Shown: positions 25,356 to 39,290 of the stretch, piece by piece
How positions within the stretch are numbered: the stretch's first letter is position 1
Layout of the letters: each line of letters opens with the position of its first letter
NCBI GenBank assembly: GCA_963662175.1
Contig: OY759215.1
Location: forward strand, 49,989,213-50,053,212
Length of the DNA: 64,000 nt
Origin: Aradus depressus
Lineage: Eukaryota > Arthropoda > Insecta > Hemiptera > Aradidae
Reading direction: 5' to 3'
Notes under the pieces: model-generated
Database searches by the model: none
Told to the model about the DNA's origin: nothing
What the model saw: only the letters and a program-made list of their open reading frames with translations
Translations under genes and position numbers: made by a program

Positions 25356-28300
25356 TTGAGCACGTCGTCCTTCGGATGGGACATTAAGCGATGATCCAGG
25401 CCTTTTTCGAATGTCAGGTACTCGATAATGAGTCGTATCTAATGTAACTAAACCTGGGTAGGTGAAAATTCACTTCGGTTGTAAATATCCTTGAGCACGT
25501 CGTTCTTCGGATGGGACTTTGAGCGATGATCCAGGGCCTTTTCGAATGTCAGGTACTCGATAATGAGTCGTATGTTATGTAACTATACCTGGATAGGTAA
25601 AATTCCACTAAGGTTAAAATTAACCTTGAGCACATCGTCCTTCGGATGGGACTTTTCCGATATACTTCAATCTTACTGTGGTTGACCATACTCGCTTGTG
25701 GTTGCTGCTTATCGACCGACTTTGCTGTCTTAATGTGTTTTTAAGAATATATATCAAAACGGTACCACAATGCGCATCTATATTCTTTCGAGCTCAGGAT
25801 CTGCACTTGGAAATCTAGCCGAGGCACTTAGGTCAGATGTTTTAATCGGAAAGTTAAAATAACCTTGAGCACGTCGTTCTTCGGATGGGACTTTAAGCGA
25901 TGATTCAGGGCTATTTCGAATTTAAGATACTCGATAATGAGTCGTATGTTATGTAACTAAACCTGGGCAGGTGAAATTTCATTTCGGTTGTAAATATCCT
26001 TGAGCACATCGTCCTTCGGATGGGTATTTCCCGATATATTTGAATCTGTCTGTGGTTGACCATACTAGTATGTTGTTGCTGCTTATCGACCGACTTTGCT
26101 GTCTTAATGTGTTTTTCAGAAAATTTGTCAAAACGGTACCACAATGCGCATCTATATTTTTCGAGCTCAGGATCTGCACTTGGAAATCTAGCCGAGGCAT
26201 TTAGGACAGATGTTTTAATCGGGAAGTTAAAATAACCTTGAGCACGTCGTTCTTCGGATGGGACTTTAAGCGATGATTGAGGGCCATTTCGAATTTCAGA
26301 TACTCGATAATGAGTCGTATGTTATGTAACTAAACATGTGTTGGTGAAATTTCACTGAAGTCAAAAATAACCTTGAGCACGTCGTCCTTCAGATGGGACT
26401 TTCCCGATACATCTGAATCTATCTGTGGTTTACCATCCTCATTTCTGGTTGCTGCCTATCGACCGACTTTGCTGTCTTAATGTGTTTTTCAGAAAATATG
26501 TCAAAACGGTAACCTTTAGCACGTCGTCCTTCGGATGGGACTTTAAGCGATAATCCAGGGCCTTCTCGAATGTCAGGTACTCGTTAATGAGTCGTATCTA
26601 ATGTAACTAAACCTGGGTAGGTGAATATTCACTCAGGTTAAAAATAACCTTGAGTCGTCCTTCGGATGGGACTTTCCCGATATATTTGAATCTGTCTGTG
26701 GTTGACCATCCTCGTTTCTGGTTGCTGCCTATCGACCGACTTTGCTGTCTTAATGTGTTTTTCAGAAAATATGTCAAAACGGGACCATAATGCGCATTTA
26801 TATTCTATCGAGCTCAGGATCTCCACTTGGAAATCTAGCCGCGGCACTCAGGTCAGATGTTTTAATCGGGAAGTTAAAAAGAACCTTGGGCACGTCGTCC
26901 TTCGGATGGGTTATTAAGCGATGATCCAGGCCTTTTTCGAATGTCAGGTACTCGATAATGAGTCGTATCTAATGTAACTAAACCTGGGTAGGTGAAAATT
27001 CACTTCGGTTGTAAATATCCTTGAGCACGTCGTCCTTCGGATGGGACATTAAGCGATGATCCAGGGCCTTTTCGAATGTCAGGTACTCGATAATGAGTCG
27101 TATGTTATGTAACTATACCTGGATAGGTAAAATTCCACTTAGGTTAAAATTAACCTTGAGCACATCGTCCTTCGGATGGGACTTTTCCGATATACTTCAA
27201 TCTTACTGTGGTTGACCATACTCGCTTGTGGTTGCTGCTTATCGACCGACTTTGCTGTCTTAATGTGTTTTTAAGAAAATATATCAAAACGGTACCACAA
27301 TGCGCATCTATATTCTTTCGAGCTCAGGATCTGCACTTGGAAATCTAGCCGAGGCACTTAGGTCAGATGTTTTAATCGGGAAGTTAAAAAGAACCTTGGG
27401 CACGTCGTCCTTCGGATGGGACATTAAGCGATGATCCAGGGCTTTTTCGAATGTCAGGTACTCAATAATGAGTCGTATCTGATGTAACTAAACCTGGGTA
27501 GGTGAAAATTCACTTCGGTTGTAAATATCCTTGAGCACGTCGTCCTTCGGATGGGACTTTAAGCGATGATCCAGGGCCTTTTCGAATGTCAGGTACTCGA
27601 TAATGAGTCGTATGTTATGTAACTATACCTGGATAGGTAAAATTTCACTTAGGTTAATATTAACCTTGAGCACATCGTCCTCCGGAAGGGACTTTCCCTA
27701 TATACTTCAATCTTACTGTGGTTGACCATACTAGTATGTTGTTGCTGCTTATCGACCGACTATGCTGTCTTAATGTGTTTTTTAGAAAATTTGTCAAAAC
27801 GATACCACAATGCGCATCTATATTTTTCGAGCTCAGGATCTGCACTTGGAAATCTAGCCGAGGCATTTAGGTCAGATGTTTTAATCGGGAAGTTAAAATA
27901 ACCTTGAGCACGTCGTTCTTCGGATGGGACTTTAAGCGATGATTCAGGGCCATTTCGAATTTCAGATACTCGATAATGAGTCGTATGTTATGTAACTAAA
28001 CCTGGGCAGGTGTAATTTCATTTCGGTTGTAAATATCCTTGAGCACGTCGTCCTTCGGATGGGACTTTCCCGATATATCTGAATCTATCTGTGGTTGACC
28101 ATCCTCATTTCTGGTTGCTGCCTTTCGACCGACTTTGCTGTCTTAATGTGTTTTTCAGAAAATATGTCAAAACGGTAACCTTTAGAACGTCGTCCTTCGG
28201 AAGGGACTTTAAGCGATAATCCAGGGCCTTTTCGAGTGTCAGGTAGTCGTTAATGAGTCGTATCTAATGTAACTAAACCAGGGTAGGTGAATATTCACTC

Positions 28301-28609
28301 AGGTTCAAAAATAACCTTGAGTCGTTCTTCGGATGGGACTTTCCCGATATATTTGAATCTGTCTGTGGTTGACCATCCTGGTTTCTGGTTGCTGCCTATC
28401 GACCGACTTTGCTGTCTTAATGTGTTTTTCAGAAAATATGTCAAAACGGGACCATAATGCGCATTTATATTCTATCGAGCTCAGGATCTCCACTTGGAAA
28501 TCTAGTCGCGGCACTTAGGTCAGATGTTTTAATCGGGAAGATAAAAAGAACCTTGGGCACGTCGTCCTTCGGATAGGACATTAAGCGATGACCCAGGGCT
28601 TTTTCGAAT

Positions 28610-30990
28610 GTCAGGTACTCGATAATGAGTCGTATGTTATGTAACTATACCTGGATAGGTAAAATTCCACTTAAGTTAAAATTAACCTTGAGCACATCGT
28701 CCTTCGGATGGGACTTTCCCGATATACTTCAATCTTACTGTGGTTGACCATACTCGCTTGTGGTTGCTGCTTGTCGACCGACTTTGCTGTCTTAATGTGT
28801 TTTTCAGAAAATATGTCAAAACGGGACCATAATGCGCATCTATATTCTTTCGAGCTCAGGATCTGCACTTGGAAATCTAGCCGAGGCACTTAGGTCAGTT
28901 ATTTTAATCGGGAAGTTAAAATAACCTTGAGCACGTCGTTCTTCGGATGGGACTTTAAGCGATGATTCAGGGCCATTTCGAATTTCAGATACTCGATAAT
29001 GAGTCGTATGTTATGTAACTAAACCTGGGCAGGTGAAATTTCACTTCGGTTGTAAATATCCTTGAGCACGTCGTCCTTCGGATGGGACTTTCCCGATATA
29101 TCTGAATCTATCTGTGATTGACCATCCTCATTTCTGGTTGCTGCCTTTCGACCGACTTTGCTGTCTTAATGTGTTTTTCAGAAAATATGTCAAAACGGTA
29201 ACCTTGAGCACGTCGTCCTTCTGATGGGACTTTAAGCGATAATCCAGGGCCTTTTCGAATGTCAGGTACTCGTTAATGAGTCGTATCTAATGTAACTGAA
29301 CCTGGGTTGGTGAATATTCACTCAGGTTAAAAATAACCTTGAGTCGTCCTTCGGATGGGACTTTCCCGATATATTTGAATCTGTCTGTGGTTGACCATCC
29401 TCGTTTCTGGTTGCTGCCTATCGACCGACTTTGCTGTCTTAATGTGTTTTTCAGAAAATATGTCAAAACGGGACCATAATGCGCATTTATATTCTATCGA
29501 GCTCAGGATCTCCACTTGGAAATCTAGCCGCGGCACTTAGGTCAGATGTTTTAATCGGGAAGTTAAAAAGAACCTTGGGCACGTCGTCCTTCGGATGGGA
29601 CTATAAGCGATGATCCAGGGCTTTTTCGAGGGTCAGGTACTCGATAATGAGTCGTATCTAATGTAACTAAACCTGGGTAGGTGAAAATTCACTTCGGTTG
29701 TAAATATCCTTGAGCACGTCGTCCTTCGGATGGGACTTTAAGCGATGATCCAGGGCCTTTTCGAATGTCAGGTACTCGATAATGAGTCGTATGTTATGTA
29801 ACTATACCTGGATAGGTAAAATTCCACTTAAGTTAAAATTAACCTTGAGCACATCGTCCTTCGGATGGGACTTTCCCGATGTACTTCAATCTTACTGTGG
29901 TTGACCATACTCGCTTGTGGTTGCTGCTTGTCGACCGACTTTGCTGTCTTAATGTGTTTTTCAGAAAATATGTCAAAACGGGACCATAATGCGCATCTAT
30001 ATTCTTTCGAGCTCAGGATCTGCACTTGGAAATCTAGCCGAGGCACTTAGGTCAGTTATTTTAATCGGGAAGTTAAAATAACCTTGAGCACGTCGTTCTT
30101 CGGATGGGACTTTAAGCGATGATTCAGGGCCATTTCGAATTTCAGATACTCGATAATGAGTCGTATGTTATGTAACTAAACCTGGGCAGGTGAAATTTCA
30201 CTTCGGTTGTAAATATCCTTGAGCACGTCGTCCTTCGGATGGGACTTTCCCGATATATCTGAATCTATCTGTGATTGACCATCCTCATTTCTGGTTGCTG
30301 CCTTTCGACCGACTTTGCTGTCTTAATGTGTTTTTCAGAAAATATGTCAAAACGGTAACCTTGAGCACGTCGTCCTTCTGATGGGACTTTAAGCGATAAT
30401 CCAGGGCCTTTTCGAATGTCAGGTACTCGTTAATGAGTCGTATCTAATGTAACTGAACCTGGGTTGGTGAATATTCACTCAGGTTAAAAATAACCTTGAG
30501 TCGTCCTTCGGATGGGACTTTCCCGATATATTTGAATCTGTCTGTGGTTGACCATCCTCGTTTCTGGTTGCTGCCTATCGACCGACTTTGCTGTCTTAAT
30601 GTGTTTTTCAGAAAATATGTCAAAACGGGACCATAATGCGCATTTATATTCTATCGAGCTCAGGATCTCCACTTGGAAATCTAGCCGCGGCACTTAGGTC
30701 AGATGTTTTAATCGGGAAGTTAAAAAGAACCTTGGGCACGTCGTCCTTCGGATGGGACTATAAGCGATGATCCAGGGCTTTTTCGAGGGTCAGGTACTCG
30801 ATAATGAGTCGTATCTAATGTAACTAAACCTGGGTAGGTGAAAATTCACTTCGGTTGTAAATATCCTTGAGCACGTCGTCCTTCGGATGGGACTTTAAGC
30901 GATGATCCAGGGCCTTTTCGAATGTCAGGTACTCGATAATGAGTCGTATGTTATGTAACTATACCTGGATAGGTAAAATTCCACTTAGGT
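28610..30990 (+). repeat. S2 local HOR, 1157-bp period (two copies)
   Basis: The tract from about 28610 recurs 1157 bp later. B2-type modules at 28671 and 29828 and B1-type modules at 29327 and 30484 line up at exactly that spacing. Shared markers include GGTCAGTTATTTTAATC, TGTGATTGACC and the TTCTGATGGG head. The first copy of the B2 module reads GATATACTTC where the second reads GATGTACTTC. Confidence 0.85.
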
Positions 30991-33900
30991 TAAAATTAAC
31001 CTTGAGCACATCGTCCTTCGGATGGGACTTTTCCGATATACTTCAATCTTACTGTGGTTGACCATACTCGCTTGTGGTTGCTGCTTATCGACCGACTTTG
31101 CTGTCTTAATGTGTTTTTAAGAAAATATATCAAAACGGTACCACAATGCGCATCTATATTCTTTCGAGCTCAGGATCTGCACTTGGAAATCTAGCCGAGG
31201 CAATTAGTTCAGATGTTTTAATCGGGAAGTTAAAATAACCTTGAGCACGTCGTTCTTCGGATGGGATTTTAAGCGATGATTCAGGGCCTTTTCGAATGTC
31301 AGGTACTCGTTAATGAGTCGTATCTAATGTAACTAAACCCGGGTAGGTGAATATTCACTCAGGTTAAAAATAACCTTGAGTCGTCCTTCGGATGGGACTT
31401 TCCCGATATATTTGAATCTGTCTGTGGTTGACCATCCTCGTTTCTGGTTGCTGCCTATCGACCGACTTTGCTGTCTTAATGTGTTTTTCAGAAAATATGT
31501 CAAAACGGGACCATAATGCGCATTTATATTCTATCGAGCTCAGGATCTCCACTTGGAAATCTAGCCGCGGCACTTAGGTCAGATGTTTTAATCGGGAAGT
31601 TAAAAAGAACCTTGGGCACGTCGTCCTTCGGATGGGACTATAAGCGATGATCCAGGGCTTTTTCGAGTGTCAGGTACTCGATAATGAGTCGTATCTAATG
31701 TTACTAAACCTGGGTAGGTGAAAATTCACATCGGTTGTAAATATCCTTGAGCACATCGTCCTTCGGATGGGACTTTTCCGATATACTTCAATCTTACTGT
31801 GGTTGACCATACTCGCTTGTGGTTGCTGCTTATCGACCGACTTTGCTGTCTTAATGTGTTTTTAAGAAAATATATCAAAACGGTACCACAATGCGCATCT
31901 ATATTCTTTCGAGCTCAGGATCTGCACTCGGAAATCTAGCCGAGGCACTTAGGTCAGATGTTTTAATCGGGAAGTTAAAATAACCTTGAGCACGTCGTTC
32001 TTCGGATGGGACTTTAAGCGATGATTCAGGGCCTTTTCGAATGTCAGGTACTCGTTAATGAGTCGTATCTAATGTAACTAAACCTGGGTAGGTGAATATT
32101 CACTCAGGTTAAAAATAACCTTGAGTCGTCCTTCGGATGGGACTTTCCCAATATATTTGAATCTGTCTGTGGTTGACCACCCAGGATACCTCAATGCGCA
32201 TCTATATTCTTTCGAGCACGGGATCTGCACTTGGAAATCTAGCCGAGGCACTTAGGTCAGATGTTTTAATCGCGAAGTTGAAATATCCTTGAGCAGGTCG
32301 TTCTTCGGATGGGACTTTAAGCGATGATTCAGGGCCATTTCGAATTTCAGATACTCGATAATGAGTCGTATGGTATGTAACTAAACCTGGGCAGGTGAAA
32401 TTTCACTTCGGTTGTAAATATCCTTGAGCACGTCGTCCTTCGGATGGGACTTTCCCGATATATCTGAATCTGTCTGTGGTTGACCATCCTCATTTCTGGT
32501 TGCTGCCTATCGACCGACTTTGCTGTCATAATGTGTTTTTCAGAAAATATGTCAGAACGGTAACCTTTAGCACGTCGTCCTTCGGATGGGACTTTAAGTG
32601 ATATACCCAGGGCCTTTTCGAATGTCAGGTACTCGTTAATGAGTCGTATCTAATGTAACTAAGCCTGGGTAGGTGAATATTCACTCAGGTTAAAAATAAC
32701 CTTGTGTCGTCCTTCGGAAGGGACTTTCCCGATATATTTGAATCTGTCTGTGGTTGACCATCCTCGTTTCTGGTTGCTGCCTATCGACCGACTTTGCTGT
32801 CTTAATGTGTTTTTCAGAAAATATGTCAAAACGGTAACTTTTAGCACGTCGTCCTTCGGATGGGACTTTAAGCGATAATCCAGGGCCTTTTCGAATGTCA
32901 GGTACTCGTTAATGAGTCGTATCTAATGTAACTAAACCTGGGTAGGTGAATATTCACTCAGGTTAAAAATTACCTTGAGTCGTCCTTCGGATGGGACTTT
33001 CCCGATATATTTGAATCTGTCTGTGGTTGACCACCCAGGATACCACAATGCGCATCTATATTCTTTCGAGCACGGGATCTGCACTTGGAAATCTCGCCGA
33101 GGCACTTAGGTCAGATGTTTTAATCGGGAAGTTAAAATAACCTTGAGCAGGTCGTTCTTCGGATGGGACTTTAAGCGATGATTCAGGGCCATTTCGAATT
33201 TCAGATACTCGATAATGAGTCGTATGTTATGTAACTAAACCTGGGCAGGTGAAATTTCACTTCGGTTGTAAATATCCTCGAGCCCGTCGTCCTTCGGATG
33301 GGACTTTAAGCGATGATCCAGGGTCTTTTCGAATGTTAGGTACCCGATAAAAGTCGTATGTTATGTAACTAAACTTGGGTAGGTGAAATTTCACTGAAGT
33401 CAAAAATAACCTTGAGGACGTCGTCCTTCGGATGGGACTTTAAGCGATAATCCAGGGCCTTTTCGAATGTAAGGTACTCGTTAATGAGTCGTATCTAATG
33501 TAACTAAGCCTGGGTAGGTGAATATTCACTCAGGTTAAAAATGACCTTGTGTCGTCCTTCGGATGGGACTTTCCCGATACATCTGAATCTATCTGTGGTT
33601 GACCATCCTCATTTCTGGTTGCTGCCTATCGACCGACTTTGCTGTCTTTATGTGTTTTTCAGAAAATATATCAAAACGGTAACCTTTAGCACGTCGTCCT
33701 TCGGATGGGACTTTAAGCGATGATCCAGGGACATTCCGAATGTCAGGTACACGTTAATCAGTCGTATGTTATGTAACTAAACCTGGGCAGGTGAAATTTC
33801 ACTTCGGTTGTAAATATCCTGGAGCCCGTCGTCCTTCGGATGGGACTTTCCCGATATATCTGAATCTATCTGTGGTTGACCATCCTCATTTTTAGTTGCT

Positions 33901-35379
33901 ACCTATCGACCGACTTTGCTGTCTTAATGTGTTTTTCAGAAAATATGTCAAAACGGTAACCTTTAGCACGTCGTCCTTCGGATGGGACTTTAAGCGATGA
34001 TCCAGGGCCTTTCCGAATGTCAGGTAAACGTTAATGAGTCGTATCTAATGTAACTAAACCTGGGTAGGTGAAAATGCACTCAGGTTAAAAATAACTTTGA
34101 GTCGTCCTTCGGATGGGAGTTAAAGCGATGATCTTCGGCCTTTTCAAATGTTAGGTAGTCGATAAGAGTCGTATGTTATGTAACTAAACCTGAATAGGTG
34201 AATTTCACATAGGTTAAAATTTACCTTGAGCACGTTGTACTTAGGATGGGACTTTCCCGATATATCTGTATCTGTCTGTGGTTGACCATCCTCGTTTCTG
34301 GTTGCTGCCTATCGACCGACTTTGCTGTCTTAATGTGTTTGAAGATGTTTTAATCGGGATGTTAAAAGGAACCTTGAGCACGTCGTCCATCAGATGGGAT
34401 ATTAAGCGATGATCCAGGGCTTTTTCGAATGTTAGGTATTCGATAATGAGTCGTATGTTATGTTACTATACCTGGATAGGTAAAATTTCACTTAGGTGGA
34501 AATTAACCTTGAGAACATCGTCCTTCGGATGGGACTTTTCCGATATATCTGTCTCTGTCTGTGGTTGACCATCCTCGTCTCTGGTTGCTGCCTACCGACC
34601 GACTTTGCTGTCTTAATGTGTTTTTCACGTATGTAATGTAACTAAACCTGGGTAGGAGAAATTTCACTTAGGATAAAAATAACTTTGAGCACGTCGTCCT
34701 TCGGATGGGACTTTCCCGATACATCTGAATCTATCTGTGGTTGACCATCCTCATTTCTGGTTGCTGCCTATCGACCGACTTTGCTGTCTTTATGTGTTTT
34801 CAGAAAATATATCAAAACGGTAACCTTTAGCACGTCGTCCTTCGGATGGGACTTTAAGCGATGATCCAGGGACATTCCGAATGTCAGGTACACGTTAATC
34901 AGTCGTATGTTATGTAACTAAACCTGGGCAGGTGAAATTTCACTTCGGTTGTAAATATCCTGGAGCCCGTCGTCCTTCGGATGGGACTTTCCCGATATAT
35001 CTGAATCTATCTGTGGTTGACCATCCTCATTTTTAGTTGCTACCTATCGACCGACTTTGCTGTCTTAATGTGTTTCTCAGAAAATATGTCAAAACGGTAA
35101 CCTTTAGCACGTCGTCCTTCGGATGGGACTTTAAGCGATGATCCAGGGCCTTTCCGAATGTCAGGTAAACGTTAATGAGTCGTATCTAATGTAACTAAAC
35201 CTGGGTAGGTGAAAATGCACTCAGGTTAAAAATAACTTCGAGTCGTCCTTCGGATGGGAGTTAAAGCGATGATCTTCGGCCTTTTCAAATGTTAGGTAGT
35301 CGATAAGAGTCGTATGTTATGTAACTAAACCTGAATAGGTGAAGTTCACATAGGTTAAAATTTACCTTGAGCACGTCGT

Positions 35380-38300
35380 CCTTCGGATGGGACATTAAGC
35401 AATGATCCAGGGCTTTTTCGAATGTGAGGTACTCGATAATGAGTCGTATGTTATGTAACTATACCGGATAGGTAAACTTTCACATAGGTTAAAATTAACC
35501 TTGAGCACATCGTCCTTCGGATGGGACTTTCCCGATATACTTCAATCTTACTGTGGTTGACCATACTCGCTTGTGGTTGCTGCTTATCGACCGACTTTGC
35601 TGTCTTAATGTGTTTTTCAGGAATATATGTCAAAACGGTACCACAATGCGCATCTATATTCTTTCGAGATCAGGATCTGCACTTGGAAATCTAGCCGAGG
35701 CACTTAGGTCAGATGTTTTAATCGGGAAGTTAAAATAACCTTGAGCACGTCGTTCTTCGGATGGGACTTTAAGCGATGATTCAGGGCCATTTCGGATTTC
35801 AGATACTCGATAATGAGTCGTATGTTATGTAACTAAACCTGGGCAGGTGAAATTTCACTTCGGTTGTAAATATCCTCGAGCCCGTCGTCCTTCGGATGGG
35901 ACTTTAAGCGATGATCCAGGGTCTTTTCGAATGTTAGGTACCCGATAAAAGTCGTATGTTATGTAACTAAACTTGGGTAGGTGAAATTTCACTGAAGTCA
36001 AAAATAACCTTGAGGACGTCGTCCTTCGGATGGGACTTTAAGCGATAATCCAGGGCCTTTTCGAATGTAAGGTACTCGTTAATGAGTCGTATCTAATGTA
36101 ACTAAGCCTGGGTAGGTGAATATTCACTCAGGTTAAAAATGACCTTGTGTCGTCCTTCGGATGGGACTTTCCCGATATATTTGAATCTGTCTGTGGTTGA
36201 CCATCCTCGTTTCTGGTTGCTGCCTATCGACCGACTTTGCTGTCTTAATGTGTTTTTCAGAATATATGTCAAAACGGGACCATAATCCGCATTTATATTC
36301 TATCGAGCTCAGGATCTCCACTTGGAAATCTAGCCGCGGCACTTAGGTCAGATGTTTTAATGGGGAAGTTAAAAGGAACCTTGAGTTCGTCGTCCTACGG
36401 ATGGGACATTAAGCGATGATCCAGGCCTTTCCGAATGTCTGGTACACGTTAATGAGTCGTATCTAATGTAACTAAACCTGGGTAGGTGAAAATTCACTCA
36501 GGTTAAAAATAACTTCGAGTCGTCCTTCGGATGGATTATAGCGATGATCTTCGGCCTTTTCAAATGTTACTTACTCGATAAGAGTCGTATGTTATGTAAC
36601 TAAACCTGAATAGGTGAATTTCACATAGGTTAAAATTTACCTTGAGCACGTTGTCCTTCGGATGGGACTTTTCCGATATATCTGTATCTGTCTGTGGTTG
36701 ACCATCCTCGTTTCTGGTTGCTGCCTACCGACCGACTTTGCTGTCTTAATGTGTTTTTCACGTATGTAATGTAACTAAACCTGGGTAGGAGACATTTCAC
36801 TTAGGATAAAAATAACTTTGAGCACGTCGTCCTTCGGATGGGACATTAAGCTATGATCCAGGGCTTTTTCGAATGTCAGGTACTCGATAATGAGTCGTAT
36901 GTTATGTAACTATACCTGGATAGGTAACATTTCACTTGGGTTAAAATTAACCTTGAGCACATCGTCCTTCGGATGGGACTTTTCCGATATACTTCAATCT
37001 TACTGTGGTTGACCATACTCGCTTGTGGTTGCTGCTTATCGACCGACTTTGCTGTCTTAATGTGTTTTTCAGGAATATATGTCAAAACGGTACCACAATG
37101 CGCATCTATATTCTTTCGAGCTCAGGATCTGCACTTGGAAATCTAGCCGAGGCACTTAGGTCAGATGTTTTAATCGGGAAGTTAAAATAACCTTGAGCAC
37201 GTCGTTCTTCGGATGGGACTTTAAGCGATGATTCAGGGCCATTTCGGATTTCAGATACTCGATAATGAGTCGTATGTTATGTAACTAAACCTGGGCAGGT
37301 GAAATTTCACTTCGGTTGTAAATATCCTCGAGCCCGTCGTCCTTCGGATGGGACTTTAAGCGATGATCCAGGGTCTTTTCGAATGTTAGGTACCCGATAA
37401 AAGTCGTATGTTATGTAACTAAACTTGGGTAGGTGAAATTTCACTGAAGTCAAAAATAACCTTGAGGACGTCGTCCTTCGGATGGGACTTTAAGCGATAA
37501 TCCAGGGCCTTTTCGAATGTAAGGTACTCGTTAATGAGTCGTATCTAATGTAACTAAGCCTGGGTAGGTGAATATTCACTCAGGTTAAAAATGACCTTGT
37601 GTCGTCCTTCGGATGGGACTTTCCCGATATATTTGAATCTGTCTGTGGTTGACCATCCTCGTTTCTGGTTGCTGCCTATCGACCGACTTTGCTGTCTTAA
37701 TGTGTTTTTCAGAATATATGTCAAAACGGGACCATAATCCGCATTTATATTCTATCGAGCTCAGGATCTCCACTTGGAAATCTAGCCGCGGCACTTAGGT
37801 CAGATGTTTTAATGGGGAAGTTAAAAGGAACCTTGAGTTCGTCGTCCTACGGATGGGACATTAAGCGATGATCCAGGCCTTTCCGAATGTCTGGTACACG
37901 TTAATGAGTCGTATCTAATGTAACTAAACCTGGGTAGGTGAAAATTCACTCAGGTTAAAAATAACTTCGAGTCGTCCTTCGGATGGATTATAGCGATGAT
38001 CTTCGGCCTTTTCAAATGTTACTTACTCGATAAGAGTCGTATGTTATGTAACTAAACCTGAATAGGTGAATTTCACATAGGTTAAAATTTACCTTGAGCA
38101 CGTTGTCCTTCGGATGGGACTTTTCCGATATATCTGTATCTGTCTGTGGTTGACCATCCTCGTTTCTGGTTGCTGCCTACCGACCGACTTTGCTGTCTTA
38201 ATGTGTTTTTCACGTATGTAATGTAACTAAACCTGGGTAGGAGACATTTCACTTAGGATAAAAATAACTTTGAGCACGTCGTCCTTCGGATGGGACATTA

Positions 38301-39290
38301 AGCTATGATCCAGGGCTTTTTCGAATGTCAGGTACTCGATAATGAGTCGTATGTTATGTAACTATACCTGGATAGGTAACATTTCACTTGGGTTAAAATT
38401 AACCTTGAGCACATCGTCCTTCGGATGGGACTTTTCCGATATACTTCAATCTTACTGTGGTTGACCATACTCGCTTGTGGTTGCTGCTTATCGACCGACT
38501 TTGCTGTCTTAATGTGTTTTTCAGGAATATATGTCAAAACGGTACCACAATGCGCATCTATATTCTTTCGAGCTCAGGATCTGCACTTGGAAATCTAGCC
38601 GAGGCACTTAGGTCAGATGTTTTAATCGGGAAGTTAAAATAACCTTGAGCACGTCGTTCTTCGGATGGGACTTTAAGCGATGATTCAGGGCCATTTCGGA
38701 TTTCAGATACTCGATAATGAGTCGTATGTTATGTAACTAAACCTGGGCAGGTGAAATTTCACTTCGGTTGTAAATATCCTCGAGCCCGTCGTCCTTCGGA
38801 TGGGACTTCAAGCGATGATCCAGGGTCTTTTCGAATGTTAGGTACCCGATAAAAGTCGTATGTTATGTAACTAAACTTGGGTAGGTGAAATTTCACTGAA
38901 GTCAAAAATAACCTTGAGGACGTCGCCCTTCGGATGGGACTTTAAGCGATAATCCAGGGCCTTTTCGAATGTAAGGTACTCGTTAATGAGTCGTATCTAA
39001 TGTAACTAAACCTGGGTAGGTGAATATTCACTCAGGTTAAAAATAACCTTGAGTCGTCCTTCGGATGGGACTTTCCCGATATAATTGAATCTGTCTGTGG
39101 TTGACCATCCTCGTTTCTGGTTGCTGCCTATCGAGCGATTTTGCTGACTTAATGTGTTTTTCAGAAAATATGTCAAAACGGGACCATAATGCGCATTTAT
39201 ATTCTATCGAGCTCAGGATCTCCACTTGGAAATCTAGCCGCGGCACTTAGGTCAGATGTTTTAATCGGGAAGTTAAAAGGAACCTTGAGC
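35380..39290 (+). repeat. S2 local HOR, 1452-bp period (about 2.7 copies)
   Basis: Successive copies are offset by 1452 bp: 35553/37005/38457 for a B2 module and 36133/37585/39037 for a B1 module. Shared markers are TTTTTCAGGAATATATGTC, CATAATCCGCATT and CCTCGAGCCCGTCG. The first two complete copies are almost base-identical. The last one has scattered changes, including a GAGCGATTTTGCTGAC spelling near 39133. Confidence 0.85.

Larger units (their letters stand above)
24510..27640 (+). repeat. 3.1-kb duplicated S2 segment, copy 2
   Basis: Partner of 15040-18170 at a constant offset of 9470 bp. At its right end, near 27640, the next module is of the older ATTTCACTTAGGTTAATATTAACC kind, which marks the boundary. 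Confidence 0.85.

Noticed and set aside
11319..39246. Dozens of 60-96-codon ORFs on both strands as a gene family
   Set aside because: They overlap antisense to each other in every B module of a tandem satellite, and start and stop with module boundaries. Some are broken by indels (for example near 18388). No recognisable domain or initiation context was seen.
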